A stretch of 64,000 bases of DNA from Streptomyces sp. SKN60. GTDB taxonomy: Bacteria; Actinomycetota; Actinomycetes; Streptomycetales; Streptomycetaceae. Made by a program: the position numbers and the translations under genes. How positions within the stretch are numbered: the first letter of the stretch is position 1; each line of letters begins with the position of its first letter. The stretch is taken from the NCBI RefSeq assembly GCF_026236535.1, contig NZ_JAHTMW010000027.1, forward strand, positions 1-64,000. The letters run 5' to 3'. Below the pieces are notes generated by a model, which saw only the letters and a list, made by a program, of their open reading frames with translations, had not been told where the DNA came from and ran no database searches. This document shows positions 32,585 to 41,081 of the stretch, in pieces.

Positions 32585-33060
32585 CAGCTGGCACCTCCGT
32601 CGTCGTGGAACGCCGTGTCGCCGCCTCGCCCGGCCGCGTCTGGGAGTCGATCACCGACCTCCCCGAGCTGCCCCGGCTGCTCTCCGGCGTCGAGAAGGTC
32701 GAGGTGCTCACCGAGGGCGGCTTCGCGGTGGGCACCCGCTGGCGGGAGACCCGGCGGATGCTCGGCAAGGCCGCCACCGAGGAGATGACGGTGACCGTCT
32801 GCGAACCGCCCGAGCGGTACGTCACGGTCGCCGACTCCCACGGCATGCACTACGTCTCCGAGCTCACCCTCCACCCCGAGGGCCCCGCTGCGGCGGCCAC
32901 CACGACCGTCCTGCGGATGACCTTCACGGCCCGCCCCTCCCACGACCGCAACCCGGGCGTGCTGACCCGGCTCCTCAACCGGTTCGGCTCCCGGGCGGTC
33001 GCCCGGGCCCTCGGCAAGGACCTGGACGAGATGGCGCGGGCGGTGGAGAGCCGGGGCTAG
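32581..33060 (+). CDS. SRPBCC (START-like) family protein
   Basis: 159 residues with the Bet v1-like pattern: VVVERRVAASPGRVWESITD (first strand and helix), GVEKVEVLTEGGFAVGTRWR and a long C-terminal helix LNRFGSRAVARALGKDLDEM. Such proteins bind hydrophobic ligands in a cavity or act as small cyclases. Translationally coupled (ATGA) to the PLP decarboxylase; convergent with the RpiR-type regulator. Confidence 0.85.
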   Translation: MTAGTSVVVERRVAASPGRVWESITDLPELPRLLSGVEKVEVLTEGGFAVGTRWRETRRMLGKAATEEMTVTVCEPPERYVTVADSHGMHYVSELTLHPEGPAAAATTTVLRMTFTARPSHDRNPGVLTRLLNRFGSRAVARALGKDLDEMARAVESRG

Positions 33061-33079
33061 AACCGTCGAAGGACGGTCC

Positions 33080-33913
33080 CTAGTCCACGAACAGGCCCCG
33101 CGCCGCCGCCTTCGTGTCGAACTCCTCCAGGCGGGCCTGGGCGTCCGGCAGCTCGTCCGCCATCGCCTCCAGGAGCACCCGGCCGAGCAGCATCGGGGCG
33201 CAGGCGGTGTCGAAGGCGAGGCCGGTGCCGACGGCGGCCGGGATGAGCAGGTCGCTGTGGGCGGCGACGGGCGCGAAGGCGGACTCCGCGACGGTCACCA
33301 CCTGCAGGCCGGCCGCCCGCGCGTGGGCGAGGGCGTCGACCACCTCGCGCGGGTGCCGGGGCAGCGCGAAGCACAGCAGGGCCGAGGCCCCGGCCCGTAC
33401 GGCCGCGTCGATGCGGTCGTCGAGCATCGAGCCGCCCTCGTCGAGCAGCCGGACGTCGGGGTGCACCTTGCCGGCGAAGTACGCGAAGCCGCGGGCCTGC
33501 GAGGAGGCGGCGCGCAGCCCGAGCACGGGCAGCGGGCGCGAGCCGGCGAGCAGCCGCCCGGCCCGTTCGACCGGGGTCGGGTCGGCGAGCAGCGCGGCGA
33601 GGTGCTTGAGGTTCTCGATCTCGCCGAGCACGGCCTGCTGGTACTCGTTGTGCTCGGTGTGCTCCTCGGCGACCGCGGGCACGCTGTCGCGCAGGTGCTT
33701 GCGCAGCGCCGGGTAGCCGTCGAAGCCGAGGGCCACGGCGAAGCGGGTCACGGAGGGCTGGCTCACGCCGGCGAGCTCGGCCAGCTCGACGCTGGACAGG
33801 AAGGGCACGTCGGCGGCGCGGCGCACCATGCAGTGCGCGATGCGGCGCTGGGTCGGTGTGAGCCGGTGCCCCTCGAAGAGCGCCTGCAGCCGTCCGGCCG
33901 GGCTGTCGCTCAT
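33080..33913 (-). CDS. RpiR/MurR-family transcriptional regulator
   Basis: 277 residues. N-terminal helix-turn-helix (residues ~1-80): LTPTQRRIAHCMVRRAADVP, VELAELAGVSQPSVTRFAVA, LGFDGYPALRKHLR. C-terminal SIS domain (~125-260): RPLPVLGLRAASSQARGFAY, DDRIDAAVRAGASALLCFAL, HSDLLIPAAVGTG, which usually binds a phosphosugar or similar ligand. The upstream TATTCA element and a perfect TCTGCAT/ATGCAGA repeat suggest autoregulation. Location beside hut makes it a candidate hut regulator. Confidence 0.9.
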   Translation of the reverse strand: MSDSPAGRLQALFEGHRLTPTQRRIAHCMVRRAADVPFLSSVELAELAGVSQPSVTRFAVALGFDGYPALRKHLRDSVPAVAEEHTEHNEYQQAVLGEIENLKHLAALLADPTPVERAGRLLAGSRPLPVLGLRAASSQARGFAYFAGKVHPDVRLLDEGGSMLDDRIDAAVRAGASALLCFALPRHPREVVDALAHARAAGLQVVTVAESAFAPVAAHSDLLIPAAVGTGLAFDTACAPMLLGRVLLEAMADELPDAQARLEEFDTKAAARGLFVD

Positions 33914-33942
33914 GCCTGCCGTCCCCCTTCCACCCGTCCATC

Positions 33943-33980
33943 TATTCAGTCACCTGGAACTCTGCATGAGGATATGCAGA
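33943..33980. promoter_or_regulatory. Candidate operator upstream of the rpiR-type gene
   Basis: TCTGCAT-gaggat-ATGCAGA, a perfect 7-bp inverted repeat (33961-33980), preceded by CTATTCAG (TATTCA at 33943-33948), the same element seen in the hutU promoter. Position 30-70 bp before the start fits autoregulation. Confidence 0.5.
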
Positions 33981-34253
33981 CAGGCAAGCAGAGGGGCACG
34001 GGGAAAGGGTTGCGCGGGGACCGCCGCACCCCCGTTTCCGGGGGGCGGGACGACGGCGGTCCCCGCGAGGGACACGGGCCCGGGTCAGGGCCGGTCCGCG
34101 TCCGGCGGCGTCGTCTGGAGGTCCGGGAGCCGCTCCGGAGGTCCGTGACGCCGACGGGTAAGACTCTGCCGTGGCCTTGTTAAGGGGGTGCTGCGGGTAC
34201 GTGTCGCGCTCGTACCGTTTGCGCGAACGGACCCGCAGCAGGCCTCAGGGACG
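33981..34253. other. Gene-free gap with a long nested inverted repeat
   Basis: Between the rpiR-type promoter and the cbs stop I see no coding signal. The main structure is TGCTGCGGGT (34189-34198) and its exact inverse ACCCGCAGCA (34231-34240), enclosing CCGTT-tgcgcg-AACGG. On the minus strand it lies just past cbs and is a plausible terminator; its size also allows a cruciform or protein site. Confidence 0.5.
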
Positions 34254-35648
34254 TCAGTGCTGGCGGCCGCCGCCGCTCGCGGCGAGGAAGGCCAGCAGGT
34301 CCTGGCGGCTGACCACACCGGTCGGCTTGCCCTCGACGAGCACGATCGCCGCGTCCGCGTCGCCGAGCACCGACATCAGGTCGGCGACCGGCTCGCCCGA
34401 GCCGACCTGCGGCAGCGGGGCGGACATGTGGTCCTCCAGCGGGTCCTCCAGGGACGCCTTCTGGGTGAACAGCGCGCTCAGCAGCTCGCGCTCGACGACC
34501 GAGCCGACGACCTCGGCGGCCATCACGTCGGGGTGGCCGGCGCCCGGCTTCACGATGGGCATCTGGGAGACGCCGTACTCGCGCAGCACCTCGATGGCCT
34601 GGCCGACGGTCTCGTCCGGGTGCATGTGGACGAGCGAGGGCACGTCGCCCGACTTGTGGGTCAGGACGTCGGCGACGGTGGCGGTGGAGGTGTCCTCCAG
34701 GAAGCCGTAGTCGGCCATCCACTCGTCGTTGAAGATCTTCGACAGGTAGCCGCGGCCGGAGTCCGGCAGCAGCACCACGACGACGTCGTCGGGGCCGAGC
34801 TCCTTGGCGACCTCCAGGGCGGCGACGACCGCCATGCCGCAGGAGCCGCCGACGAGCAGGCCCTCCTCCTTGGCGAGGCGGCGGGTCATCTGGAAGGAGT
34901 CCTTGTCGGACACCGCGACGATCCGGTCGGCGACGTTCTGGTCGTAGGCGGTCGGCCAGAAGTCCTCGCCGACGCCCTCGACCAGGTACGGGCGGCCGGA
35001 GCCGCCGGAGTACACCGAGCCCTCCGGGTCGGCGCCGATGACCTGGACCTTGCCCTTTGAGGCGTCCTTCAGGTAGTTGCCGGTGCCGGAGATGGTGCCG
35101 CCGGTGCCGACGCCCGCGACGAAGTGGGTGATCTTCCCCTCCGTCTGCTCCCACAGCTCGGGACCGGTGGTCTCGTAGTGCGAGCGCGGGTTGTTCGGGT
35201 TCGAGTACTGGTCGGGCTTCCAGGCGCCGGGGGTCTCCCGCACCAGCCGGTCCGACACGTTGTAGTACGAGTCCGGGTGCTCGGGGTCGACCGCCGTCGG
35301 GCAGACGACGACCTCGGCGCCGTACGCCCGCAGCACGTTGATCTTGTCCGTGGACACCTTGTCCGGGCAGACGAAGATGCACTTGTAGCCCTTCTGCTGG
35401 GCCACGATCGCCAGGCCGACGCCGGTGTTGCCGGACGTGGGCTCGACGATGGTGCCGCCGGGCTTGAGCGCGCCGCTCTCCTCGGCCGCCTCGATCATGC
35501 GCAGGGCGATGCGGTCCTTGACCGAGCCGCCCGGGTTGAAGTACTCGACCTTGGCCAGGACGGTCGCCTGAATGCCGGCGGTGACGCTGTTGAGCTTCAC
35601 CAGCGGGGTGTTGCCGACGAGGCTGATCATCGAGTCGTGGAATTGCAC
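34254..35648 (-). CDS. cbs: Cystathionine beta-synthase
   Basis: 464-residue PLP enzyme condensing serine and homocysteine to cystathionine (transsulfuration). PLP lysine is Lys44 in NPGGSVKDRIALRM. Other motifs: EPTSGNTGVGLAIVAQQKGY, GVGTGGTISGTGNYLKD and GGSCGMAVVAALEVAKEL. After ~residue 320 two CBS domains follow (VPSLVHMHPDETVGQAIEVL; PLPQVGSGEPVADLMSVLGD), ending GVVSRQDLLAFLAAS; they may sense an adenosyl ligand. The CBS pair separates it from cysteine synthases. Monocistronic on the minus strand, divergent from the SGNH hydrolase. Confidence 0.93.
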   Translation of the reverse strand: MQFHDSMISLVGNTPLVKLNSVTAGIQATVLAKVEYFNPGGSVKDRIALRMIEAAEESGALKPGGTIVEPTSGNTGVGLAIVAQQKGYKCIFVCPDKVSTDKINVLRAYGAEVVVCPTAVDPEHPDSYYNVSDRLVRETPGAWKPDQYSNPNNPRSHYETTGPELWEQTEGKITHFVAGVGTGGTISGTGNYLKDASKGKVQVIGADPEGSVYSGGSGRPYLVEGVGEDFWPTAYDQNVADRIVAVSDKDSFQMTRRLAKEEGLLVGGSCGMAVVAALEVAKELGPDDVVVVLLPDSGRGYLSKIFNDEWMADYGFLEDTSTATVADVLTHKSGDVPSLVHMHPDETVGQAIEVLREYGVSQMPIVKPGAGHPDVMAAEVVGSVVERELLSALFTQKASLEDPLEDHMSAPLPQVGSGEPVADLMSVLGDADAAIVLVEGKPTGVVSRQDLLAFLAASGGGRQH

Positions 35649-35773
35649 CGTAGTCTCCGGGGTCTCCGTAATGGTGCAGCCAGCGTATTCCGTGGAATGC
35701 GTAGCCGGAGCCGCTTACGGGGCAGGAGTAACCGAGACGGCTCGGATGCGGCCTGAAGGAGGTGGCGGCCCGG

Positions 35774-36814
35774 ATGTCCAGGGCGAGGGTGGCGCGGCGG
35801 ATCGCGGCGGGCGCGGCGTACGGCGGCGGGAGCATCGGTCTGCTCGGTGTGGCGGCCGTGGGCGTGCTGCTCGCCGAGGTCGCGCTGGCCAAGAAGTCGG
35901 TCGGGGGCGGGGTGGCGCCGCTGCCGCCCGGGTCGGACGGCCGGTACGGGCGGGAGTTCGGCCCCGAGGAGCCGCTGCGGCTGGCCCTTCTGGGTGATTC
36001 CACGGCGGCCGGGCAAGGGGTGCGGCGGGTCGGGCAGACCCCGGGGGCGCTGATCGCCTCGGGGCTCGCGGCGGTGGCCGAGCGCCCGGTGGACCTGCGG
36101 AACGTGGCGCTGTCCGGGGCGCGCTCGGACGATCTGGAGCGGCAGGTGTCGCTGCTGCTCGCCGCGCCGTCGGGTCCCCCGGACGTGTGCGTGATCATGA
36201 TCGGCGCGAACGACGTCACCCACCGGATGCCGGCCACCCAGTCCGTGCGCTGTCTGTCGGCGGCGGTACGGCGGCTGCGCACGGCCGGCGCCGAGGTGGT
36301 GGTGGGCACCTGCCCGGATCTCGGCACCATCGAGCCGGTCTACCAGCCGCTGCGCTGGCTGGCCCGGCGGGCCTCGCGGCAGCTCGCGGCGGCCCAGACG
36401 ATCGTGGTGGTCGAGCAGGGCGGGCGGACGGTGTCGCTCGGCGACCTGCTCGGGCCGGAGTTCGCGGAGAACCCGCGCGAGATGTTCGGCGTGGACAACT
36501 TCCACCCCTCCGCGGAGGGGTACGCGACGGCGGCGATGGCGGTCCTTCCGACCGTCTGCGCGGCGCTCGGGGTCTGGCCGGAAGCCGACCGGCTCGACGT
36601 GGCGCGCCGCGAGAACATGCTGCCGGTGGCGAAGGCGGCGGCGGAGGCGGTCCGGGAGGCCGGCACCGAGGTCATCGGCGCCCGCGCGCCCTGGGCGCTG
36701 CTCAAGCACCGCAGGCGGCGCCGGCTGCCGCTGCCGGGCGGCACCCCCGTACCGGAGGAGAACGGGCGGGACAATGGACAGCGGGACGCCTCCACACCCC
36801 TCCCTCAGGACTGA
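35774..36814 (+). CDS. SGNH/GDSL-family hydrolase
   Basis: 346 residues. An N-terminal signal-anchor helix (AAYGGGSIGLLGVAAVGVLL) is followed by an SGNH esterase domain: block I LALLGDSTAAGQG with the nucleophile Ser, block III VIMIGANDVTHR and block V VDNFHPSAEGYATAAMA with the Asp-His pair. It ends in an arginine-rich then Pro/Asp-rich tail. I prefer the ATG at 35774 because GGAGG sits 8-12 bases upstream; a GTG four codons earlier overlaps that site. Probably membrane-tethered, facing out, acting on an ester or acetyl group in the envelope; substrate unknown. Confidence 0.87.
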   Translation: MSRARVARRIAAGAAYGGGSIGLLGVAAVGVLLAEVALAKKSVGGGVAPLPPGSDGRYGREFGPEEPLRLALLGDSTAAGQGVRRVGQTPGALIASGLAAVAERPVDLRNVALSGARSDDLERQVSLLLAAPSGPPDVCVIMIGANDVTHRMPATQSVRCLSAAVRRLRTAGAEVVVGTCPDLGTIEPVYQPLRWLARRASRQLAAAQTIVVVEQGGRTVSLGDLLGPEFAENPREMFGVDNFHPSAEGYATAAMAVLPTVCAALGVWPEADRLDVARRENMLPVAKAAAEAVREAGTEVIGARAPWALLKHRRRRRLPLPGGTPVPEENGRDNGQRDASTPLPQD

Positions 36815-36936
36815 GCCGGTCCTGAGCGGGCGCTTAGAAAAGAGGTCCGCATCACACACCGTGGCCGGTGACCCGCGCGGTACGTGCAGGTAACTTCCCT
36901 TTCTGTCCGCCCACTCCGCATCCTCCTGGAGCCGTG

Positions 36937-38157
36937 ATGCCCGAAGCCGTCATCGTCTCGACCGCCCGCTCGCCGATCGGCCGGGCCTTCAAGGGCTCCC
37001 TGAAGGACCTGCGGCCCGACGACCTCACCGCCACGATCATCCAGGCCGCCCTGGCCAAGGTCCCCGAGCTGGACCCGCGCGACATCGACGACCTGATGCT
37101 CGGCTGCGGTCTGCCCGGCGGCGAGCAGGGCAACAACCTGGGCCGCATCGTGGCCGTACAGATGGGCATGGACCACCTGCCGGGCTGCACGATCACCCGC
37201 TACTGCTCCTCCTCGCTGCAGACCTCCCGCATGGCGATGCACGCGATCAAGGCGGGCGAGGGCGACGTCTTCATCTCGGCCGGTGTCGAGATGGTGTCCC
37301 GCTTCGTGAAGGGCAACTCGGACTCGCTGCCCGACACGCACAACCCGCTCTTCGCCGACGCCGAGGCCCGTACGGCCGCCGTCGCCGCCTCCGAGGGCTC
37401 CACCTGGCACGACCCGCGCGAGGACGGCCTGGTCCCCGACGCGTACATCGCCATGGGCCAGACCGCCGAGAACCTGGCGCGCTGGAAGGGCGTCACCCGC
37501 CAGGACATGGACGAGTTCGGCGTCCGCTCGCAGAACCTGGCCGAGCAGGCCATCAAGAACGGCTTCTGGGAGCGCGAGATCACCCCGGTGACGCTCCCGG
37601 ACGGCACGGTCGTCTCGAAGGACGACGGCCCGCGCGCCGGCGTCACCCTGGAGGGCGTCTCCGGCCTGAAGCCGGTCTTCCGCCCCGACGGCCTGGTCAC
37701 CGCCGCCAACTGCTGCCCGCTGAACGACGGCGCCGCCGCGCTCGTGATCATGTCCGACACCAAGGCGCGCGAGCTGGGCCTGACCCCGCTGGCCCGGATC
37801 GTCTCCACCGGCGTCTCCGGCCTGTCCCCCGAGATCATGGGCCTGGGCCCGGTCGAGGCGTCGAACCAGGCGCTCAAGCGCGCCGGCCTCACCGCGAGCG
37901 ACATCGACCTGGTCGAGATCAACGAGGCCTTCGCCGCGCAGGTCATCCCGTCCTACCGCGACCTGGGCTTCGACCTGGACAAGGTGAACGTCAACGGTGG
38001 CGCCATCGCCGTCGGCCACCCCTTCGGCATGACGGGTGCCCGCATCACCGGCACCCTGATCAACAGCCTCCAGTTCCACGACAAGCAGTTCGGCCTGGAG
38101 ACCATGTGCGTGGGCGGTGGCCAGGGCATGGCCATGGTCATCGAGCGCCTGAGCTGA
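36937..38157 (+). CDS. Acetyl-CoA acetyltransferase (thiolase)
   Basis: 406-residue thiolase. The acyl-carrying cysteine is Cys90 in TITRYCSSSLQTSRMA, NEAFAAQV supplies a conserved histidine-lacking NEAF block, and GGAIAVGHPFGMTGAR and MCVGGGQGMAM give the His and second Cys of the active site. Length and blocks match FadA-type beta-oxidation thiolases. Single gene with a strong terminator after it. Degradative versus biosynthetic direction is not determined by sequence. Confidence 0.94.
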   Translation: MPEAVIVSTARSPIGRAFKGSLKDLRPDDLTATIIQAALAKVPELDPRDIDDLMLGCGLPGGEQGNNLGRIVAVQMGMDHLPGCTITRYCSSSLQTSRMAMHAIKAGEGDVFISAGVEMVSRFVKGNSDSLPDTHNPLFADAEARTAAVAASEGSTWHDPREDGLVPDAYIAMGQTAENLARWKGVTRQDMDEFGVRSQNLAEQAIKNGFWEREITPVTLPDGTVVSKDDGPRAGVTLEGVSGLKPVFRPDGLVTAANCCPLNDGAAALVIMSDTKARELGLTPLARIVSTGVSGLSPEIMGLGPVEASNQALKRAGLTASDIDLVEINEAFAAQVIPSYRDLGFDLDKVNVNGGAIAVGHPFGMTGARITGTLINSLQFHDKQFGLETMCVGGGQGMAMVIERLS

Positions 38158-38230
38158 GGCTCGACGAGCGGCTGAGCCGGTGCCTCCCGGGCGCGCGGAC
38201 TAACCGCCCCGCGTCCAAGCCGTGACCGAA

Positions 38231-38274
38231 TCTCCCCCAGGATGTGACATACATCCCGGGGGAGAGTTGTTTTC
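38231..38274 (+). terminator. Rho-independent terminator after the thiolase gene
   Basis: TCTCCCCC-a-GGATGT, loop gacat, ACATCC-c-GGGGGAGA, then GTTGTTTTCC: a long GC stem with one internal mismatch and a U-rich tail, the most classical terminator in the window. Confidence 0.85.
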
Positions 38275-38415
38275 CCAGGTCACAGGGGTTTCGGGACTAA
38301 ACGCCCGGCCGAAATACCTGTCCATTTCGTGACGTAATGCACTGACAGGACGCGCGACCTCAGGACACTCTGATGTAGGAAGTCGGGGGATCGACTCGGA
38401 ATCGGGAGTACGTCA

Positions 38416-39375
38416 GTGAGCGCTCTGTCTCTTGCCCTGCTGGTGACCACCGCCGCTGCCACGGCCGTGGGCGCCGCGGCCCTGCACTCCGCCCACGCTC
38501 TCCGTAAGCAGATCATCGCATTGCGTGGCGAGATCGCAACCGCACAGGGCGCGTCCGTCCCCCAGCAGGCCCGCGAGACGCCCGCCGCCGAGATACGGGC
38601 CGCGGTCGCCGAGGCCCTGGCCGAGGAGCGCGAGCGCGAGCTGGCCGAGGCGCGCGCCTTCTGGGCCGCGCAGGAGGCCCGGGACGCCGCCGACGCCCCG
38701 TCGCTGCTCGGCGGTCTGGCCGGCCCCGGCGAGGACGGCCCCTACTTCGTCCCGCGCCAGGCCGACTTCACGGGCCTGGAGGCGATGGCCCTGGAGGCCA
38801 TGGAGGCGGAGGCCGCCGCGCTCGACGGGCCGGGCCGCGAGGCCGCGCCGCAGGACCCGACGGAGCTCTTCGACACCTTCGACACGACGTTCGACACCTT
38901 CGAGACCTTCGACGAGTTCCCCGAGCTCGCCGGTGAGCTCGCGGGCGAGCTGACCGGTGAGCCGGCCGGCGCCGGCGAGTACCCCGAGGACTCCCCCGAG
39001 CTGGCCGCGGCCCGCCGCCGGCACCCCTCGCACCCGGACTTCGTGCCGGTCCGCACGCCCGTGGTCACCGACCACGAGCGCACGGTGGCGCGTCTCGAGG
39101 AGCTGGCCGACACCCGTACGGCGCTGACCGACGTCCGTCCCGGCCCGCTGGGCACCCTGGACGTGTACGTGTTCGCCGACGGCACCACGCTGTGCATGAC
39201 CCCGGGCCACCGCGAGACCGCCGAGCGCCTCGCCGGTGCCCTGCGCGCCGGACAGACCCCCGTCCTGCTCGGCGGCTCGGGCGTCTCCGGCGCCTACGCC
39301 CTGACCTTCTCCTGCGGCGAGGCGCCCGAGGACAACGTCTACATCCTCGCGGACCGCGTGATCGCCAGCATGTAG
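38416..39375 (+). CDS. Membrane-anchored hypothetical protein with acidic repeats
   Basis: 319 residues. An N-terminal membrane helix (SLALLVTTAAATAVGAAALH) is followed by a charged, probably coiled-coil helix (AAVAEALAEERERELAEARA). Next comes an acidic low-complexity part with a DTFDTTFDTFETFDEF repeat and ELAGELAGELTGE (residues ~155-185). The C-terminal domain (~205-319) begins HPDFVPVRTPVVTDHERTVA and ends NVYILADRVIASM, with LDVYVFADGTTLCMTPGH inside. GTG start. The C-terminal domain looks globular, but I recognise no family. Confidence 0.75.
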   Translation: MSALSLALLVTTAAATAVGAAALHSAHALRKQIIALRGEIATAQGASVPQQARETPAAEIRAAVAEALAEERERELAEARAFWAAQEARDAADAPSLLGGLAGPGEDGPYFVPRQADFTGLEAMALEAMEAEAAALDGPGREAAPQDPTELFDTFDTTFDTFETFDEFPELAGELAGELTGEPAGAGEYPEDSPELAAARRRHPSHPDFVPVRTPVVTDHERTVARLEELADTRTALTDVRPGPLGTLDVYVFADGTTLCMTPGHRETAERLAGALRAGQTPVLLGGSGVSGAYALTFSCGEAPEDNVYILADRVIASM

Positions 39376-39400
39376 GGCCCCTGGGGGCGCTGTACGGCCC

Positions 39401-39730
39401 CTACAGGCCCGCGCGGGCCTGTGCCGCCCGTACGAGTTCCACGGCCTCGTCCAGGTCCCCTCCGGGGGCTCCTGCCGGGGCCGTACGCATGCTTTCGGCC
39501 AGATCCGCGGCGGCGACCGCGAGTTGGTCGGCGACCACGAACACCCCGGCGTCGGGCATGGTCCGGGGCTCCCGCTCCGGGTCCTCCAGACGCTGCGCCC
39601 GGGCCGCCAACTCCCTGGCCAGGGCGAGGCCCTCGGCGGCGGCGCCGCGCTGGAGGCGGCTCTGCGGGGCGGCCCGCAGCCGGTCGGCGAAGCGCTCGGC
39701 GGCGGCGGTCAGTTCGGTCGTATCGCGCAC
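39401..39730 (-). CDS. Small helical hypothetical protein (109 aa)
   Basis: Almost entirely alpha-helical by composition: TTELTAAAERFADRLRAAPQ, then GLALARELAARAQRLEDPER, then DQLAVAAADLAESMRTAP. Soluble, no motif recognised. Convergent with the preceding gene and divergent from the DUF4287 gene. Codon bias supports it being real. Confidence 0.65.
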   Translation of the reverse strand: MRDTTELTAAAERFADRLRAAPQSRLQRGAAAEGLALARELAARAQRLEDPEREPRTMPDAGVFVVADQLAVAAADLAESMRTAPAGAPGGDLDEAVELVRAAQARAGL

Positions 39731-39829
39731 CCCGCGACCCTACGCGCCGTCCGGGGACCATTGCCAACGGGCGAACGCTCGGGCACGGTGACGTGAAGGA
39801 GCACAGGCACAACGCGTCCGGAGGCGCCG

Positions 39830-40060
39830 ATGTCCCGCACATTCTCCGAAGAGACCCATCGCAATCTGCTGGCCCGCATCCCCCGTTGCACCGGTCGTGA
39901 GGTGTCCGACTGGCTGAAGGCCGTCGAGGAGGGTCCGTCCCTCATCCGCTTCGAGGAGAAGGTCAGCTGGCTGCGCGGCGAGCACGGGCTCGCCTACGGG
40001 CACGCCAAGGCGATCATCCACGAGTACGACCTGCGGAGGGCCGCCCGCCGCATGCTGTAG
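39830..40060 (+). CDS. DUF4287-type small protein
   Basis: 76 residues: SRTFSEETHRNLLARIPRCT, then GREVSDWLKAVEEGPSLIRF and a WLRGEHGLAYGHAKAIIHEY block, the pattern of DUF4287 proteins (tryptophan-containing helical domain with an H-G-x-x-x-GHA motif). Function unknown. Monocistronic and convergent with the hydrolase gene. Confidence 0.8.
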   Translation: MSRTFSEETHRNLLARIPRCTGREVSDWLKAVEEGPSLIRFEEKVSWLRGEHGLAYGHAKAIIHEYDLRRAARRML

Positions 40061-40102
40061 CACCGCATGCTGTAGCACCGCCTGCCGCACAGCCGCGGCG
40101 GC

Positions 40103-40978
40103 TCACTTCCCGACGTGCCGGCCGAGGAAGTCGCGGACCAGCTCCGCGATCTCCTCGCCGTGCGTCTCCAGGGCGAAGTGCCCGGCGTCGAGGAGATGGA
40201 TCTCGGCGTCCGGCAGATCGCGGGCGAAGGCCTCGGCGCCGGCCGGGCCGAAGATCTCGTCGCCGCGGCCCCAGGCGGCGAGCAGCGGCGGCCGGTGGGT
40301 GCGGAAGTACTCCTGGAAGGCCGGGTAGCCGTCCAGGTTGAACTGGTAGTCCCAGAACAGCTGGAGCTGGATCTCCTGGTTGCCCGGCCGGTCGAGGCCC
40401 GCCTGGTCGAGGGTCCAGGCCTCCGGGCCGATCCGGTCCAGCCGGTCGGCCGGCACGCCGTGGGTGTACTGCCAGCGGGTGGCCTCGGGGGTGAGCAGCG
40501 CGCGTACCCCGGCCTCGTTGGCCTCGCGGTCCTTGGCGTGGGCGAAGAGCACGTCCCAGAAGGGCGTGAAGCCCTCCAGGTAGGCGTTGCCGCTCTGGGT
40601 GACGATCGCGGTGACCCGCTCGGGGTGCCGGGCGGCGATGCGCAGGCCGATGGGCGCGCCGTAGTCCTGGACGTAGAGCGCGAAGCGGTCGGCGCCGAGC
40701 CGGTCGAGCAGCTTCAGGGTGATCTCGGTGAGCTTCTCGAAGCTGTACTCGAAGGCGTCCACGGCGGGTGCGGCGGAGGCGCCGAAGCCGATGTGGTCGG
40801 GTGCGATCAGGTGGTACGAGTCGGCGAGCGCGGCCATCAGGCCCCGGTACATGTGCGAGCTGCTCGGGAAGCCGTGCAGCAGCACCAGGGTGGGCCGGGA
40901 GGGGTCGCCGGCCTCCCGGTAGAAGACCTCCAGGCCGTCGATGGTCTCGGTGCGGGCGCGCAGGGCGAATGCGGACAT
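40103..40978 (-). CDS. Alpha/beta hydrolase (epoxide hydrolase / dehalogenase-like)
   Basis: 291 residues. Oxyanion HGFPSSSHMYRGL, nucleophile elbow VQDYGAPIGLR with Asp in place of Ser (residue ~112), typical of haloalkane dehalogenases and epoxide hydrolases, then acid GRGDEIFG and catalytic His in LDAGHFALETHGEE. It diverges from a TetR gene across a region with two palindromes, so induction by a small molecule through that repressor is likely. Substrate unknown. Confidence 0.87.
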   Translation of the reverse strand: MSAFALRARTETIDGLEVFYREAGDPSRPTLVLLHGFPSSSHMYRGLMAALADSYHLIAPDHIGFGASAAPAVDAFEYSFEKLTEITLKLLDRLGADRFALYVQDYGAPIGLRIAARHPERVTAIVTQSGNAYLEGFTPFWDVLFAHAKDREANEAGVRALLTPEATRWQYTHGVPADRLDRIGPEAWTLDQAGLDRPGNQEIQLQLFWDYQFNLDGYPAFQEYFRTHRPPLLAAWGRGDEIFGPAGAEAFARDLPDAEIHLLDAGHFALETHGEEIAELVRDFLGRHVGK

Positions 40979-40996
40979 GGGACCTCCCCGGACAGT

Positions 40997-41049
40997 GGAG
41001 AACGATCGTTCTCCCGATACCCTGCAGAGTAGGAGAACGATGGTTCTCC
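40997..41049. promoter_or_regulatory. Two TetR-type operators in the hydrolase/TetR divergent region
   Basis: GGAGAAC-gatc-GTTCTCC (40997-41014, perfect 18-bp palindrome) and GGAGAAC-gatg-GTTCTCC (41032-41049), centres exactly 35 bp apart. One lies 19 bp from the hydrolase start and the other 33 bp from the regulator start. A fine fit to autoregulation plus control of the hydrolase. Confidence 0.8.
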
Positions 41050-41081
41050 CCGCAAGGGCGCTTTCCGAGGAGTGATCGGTG

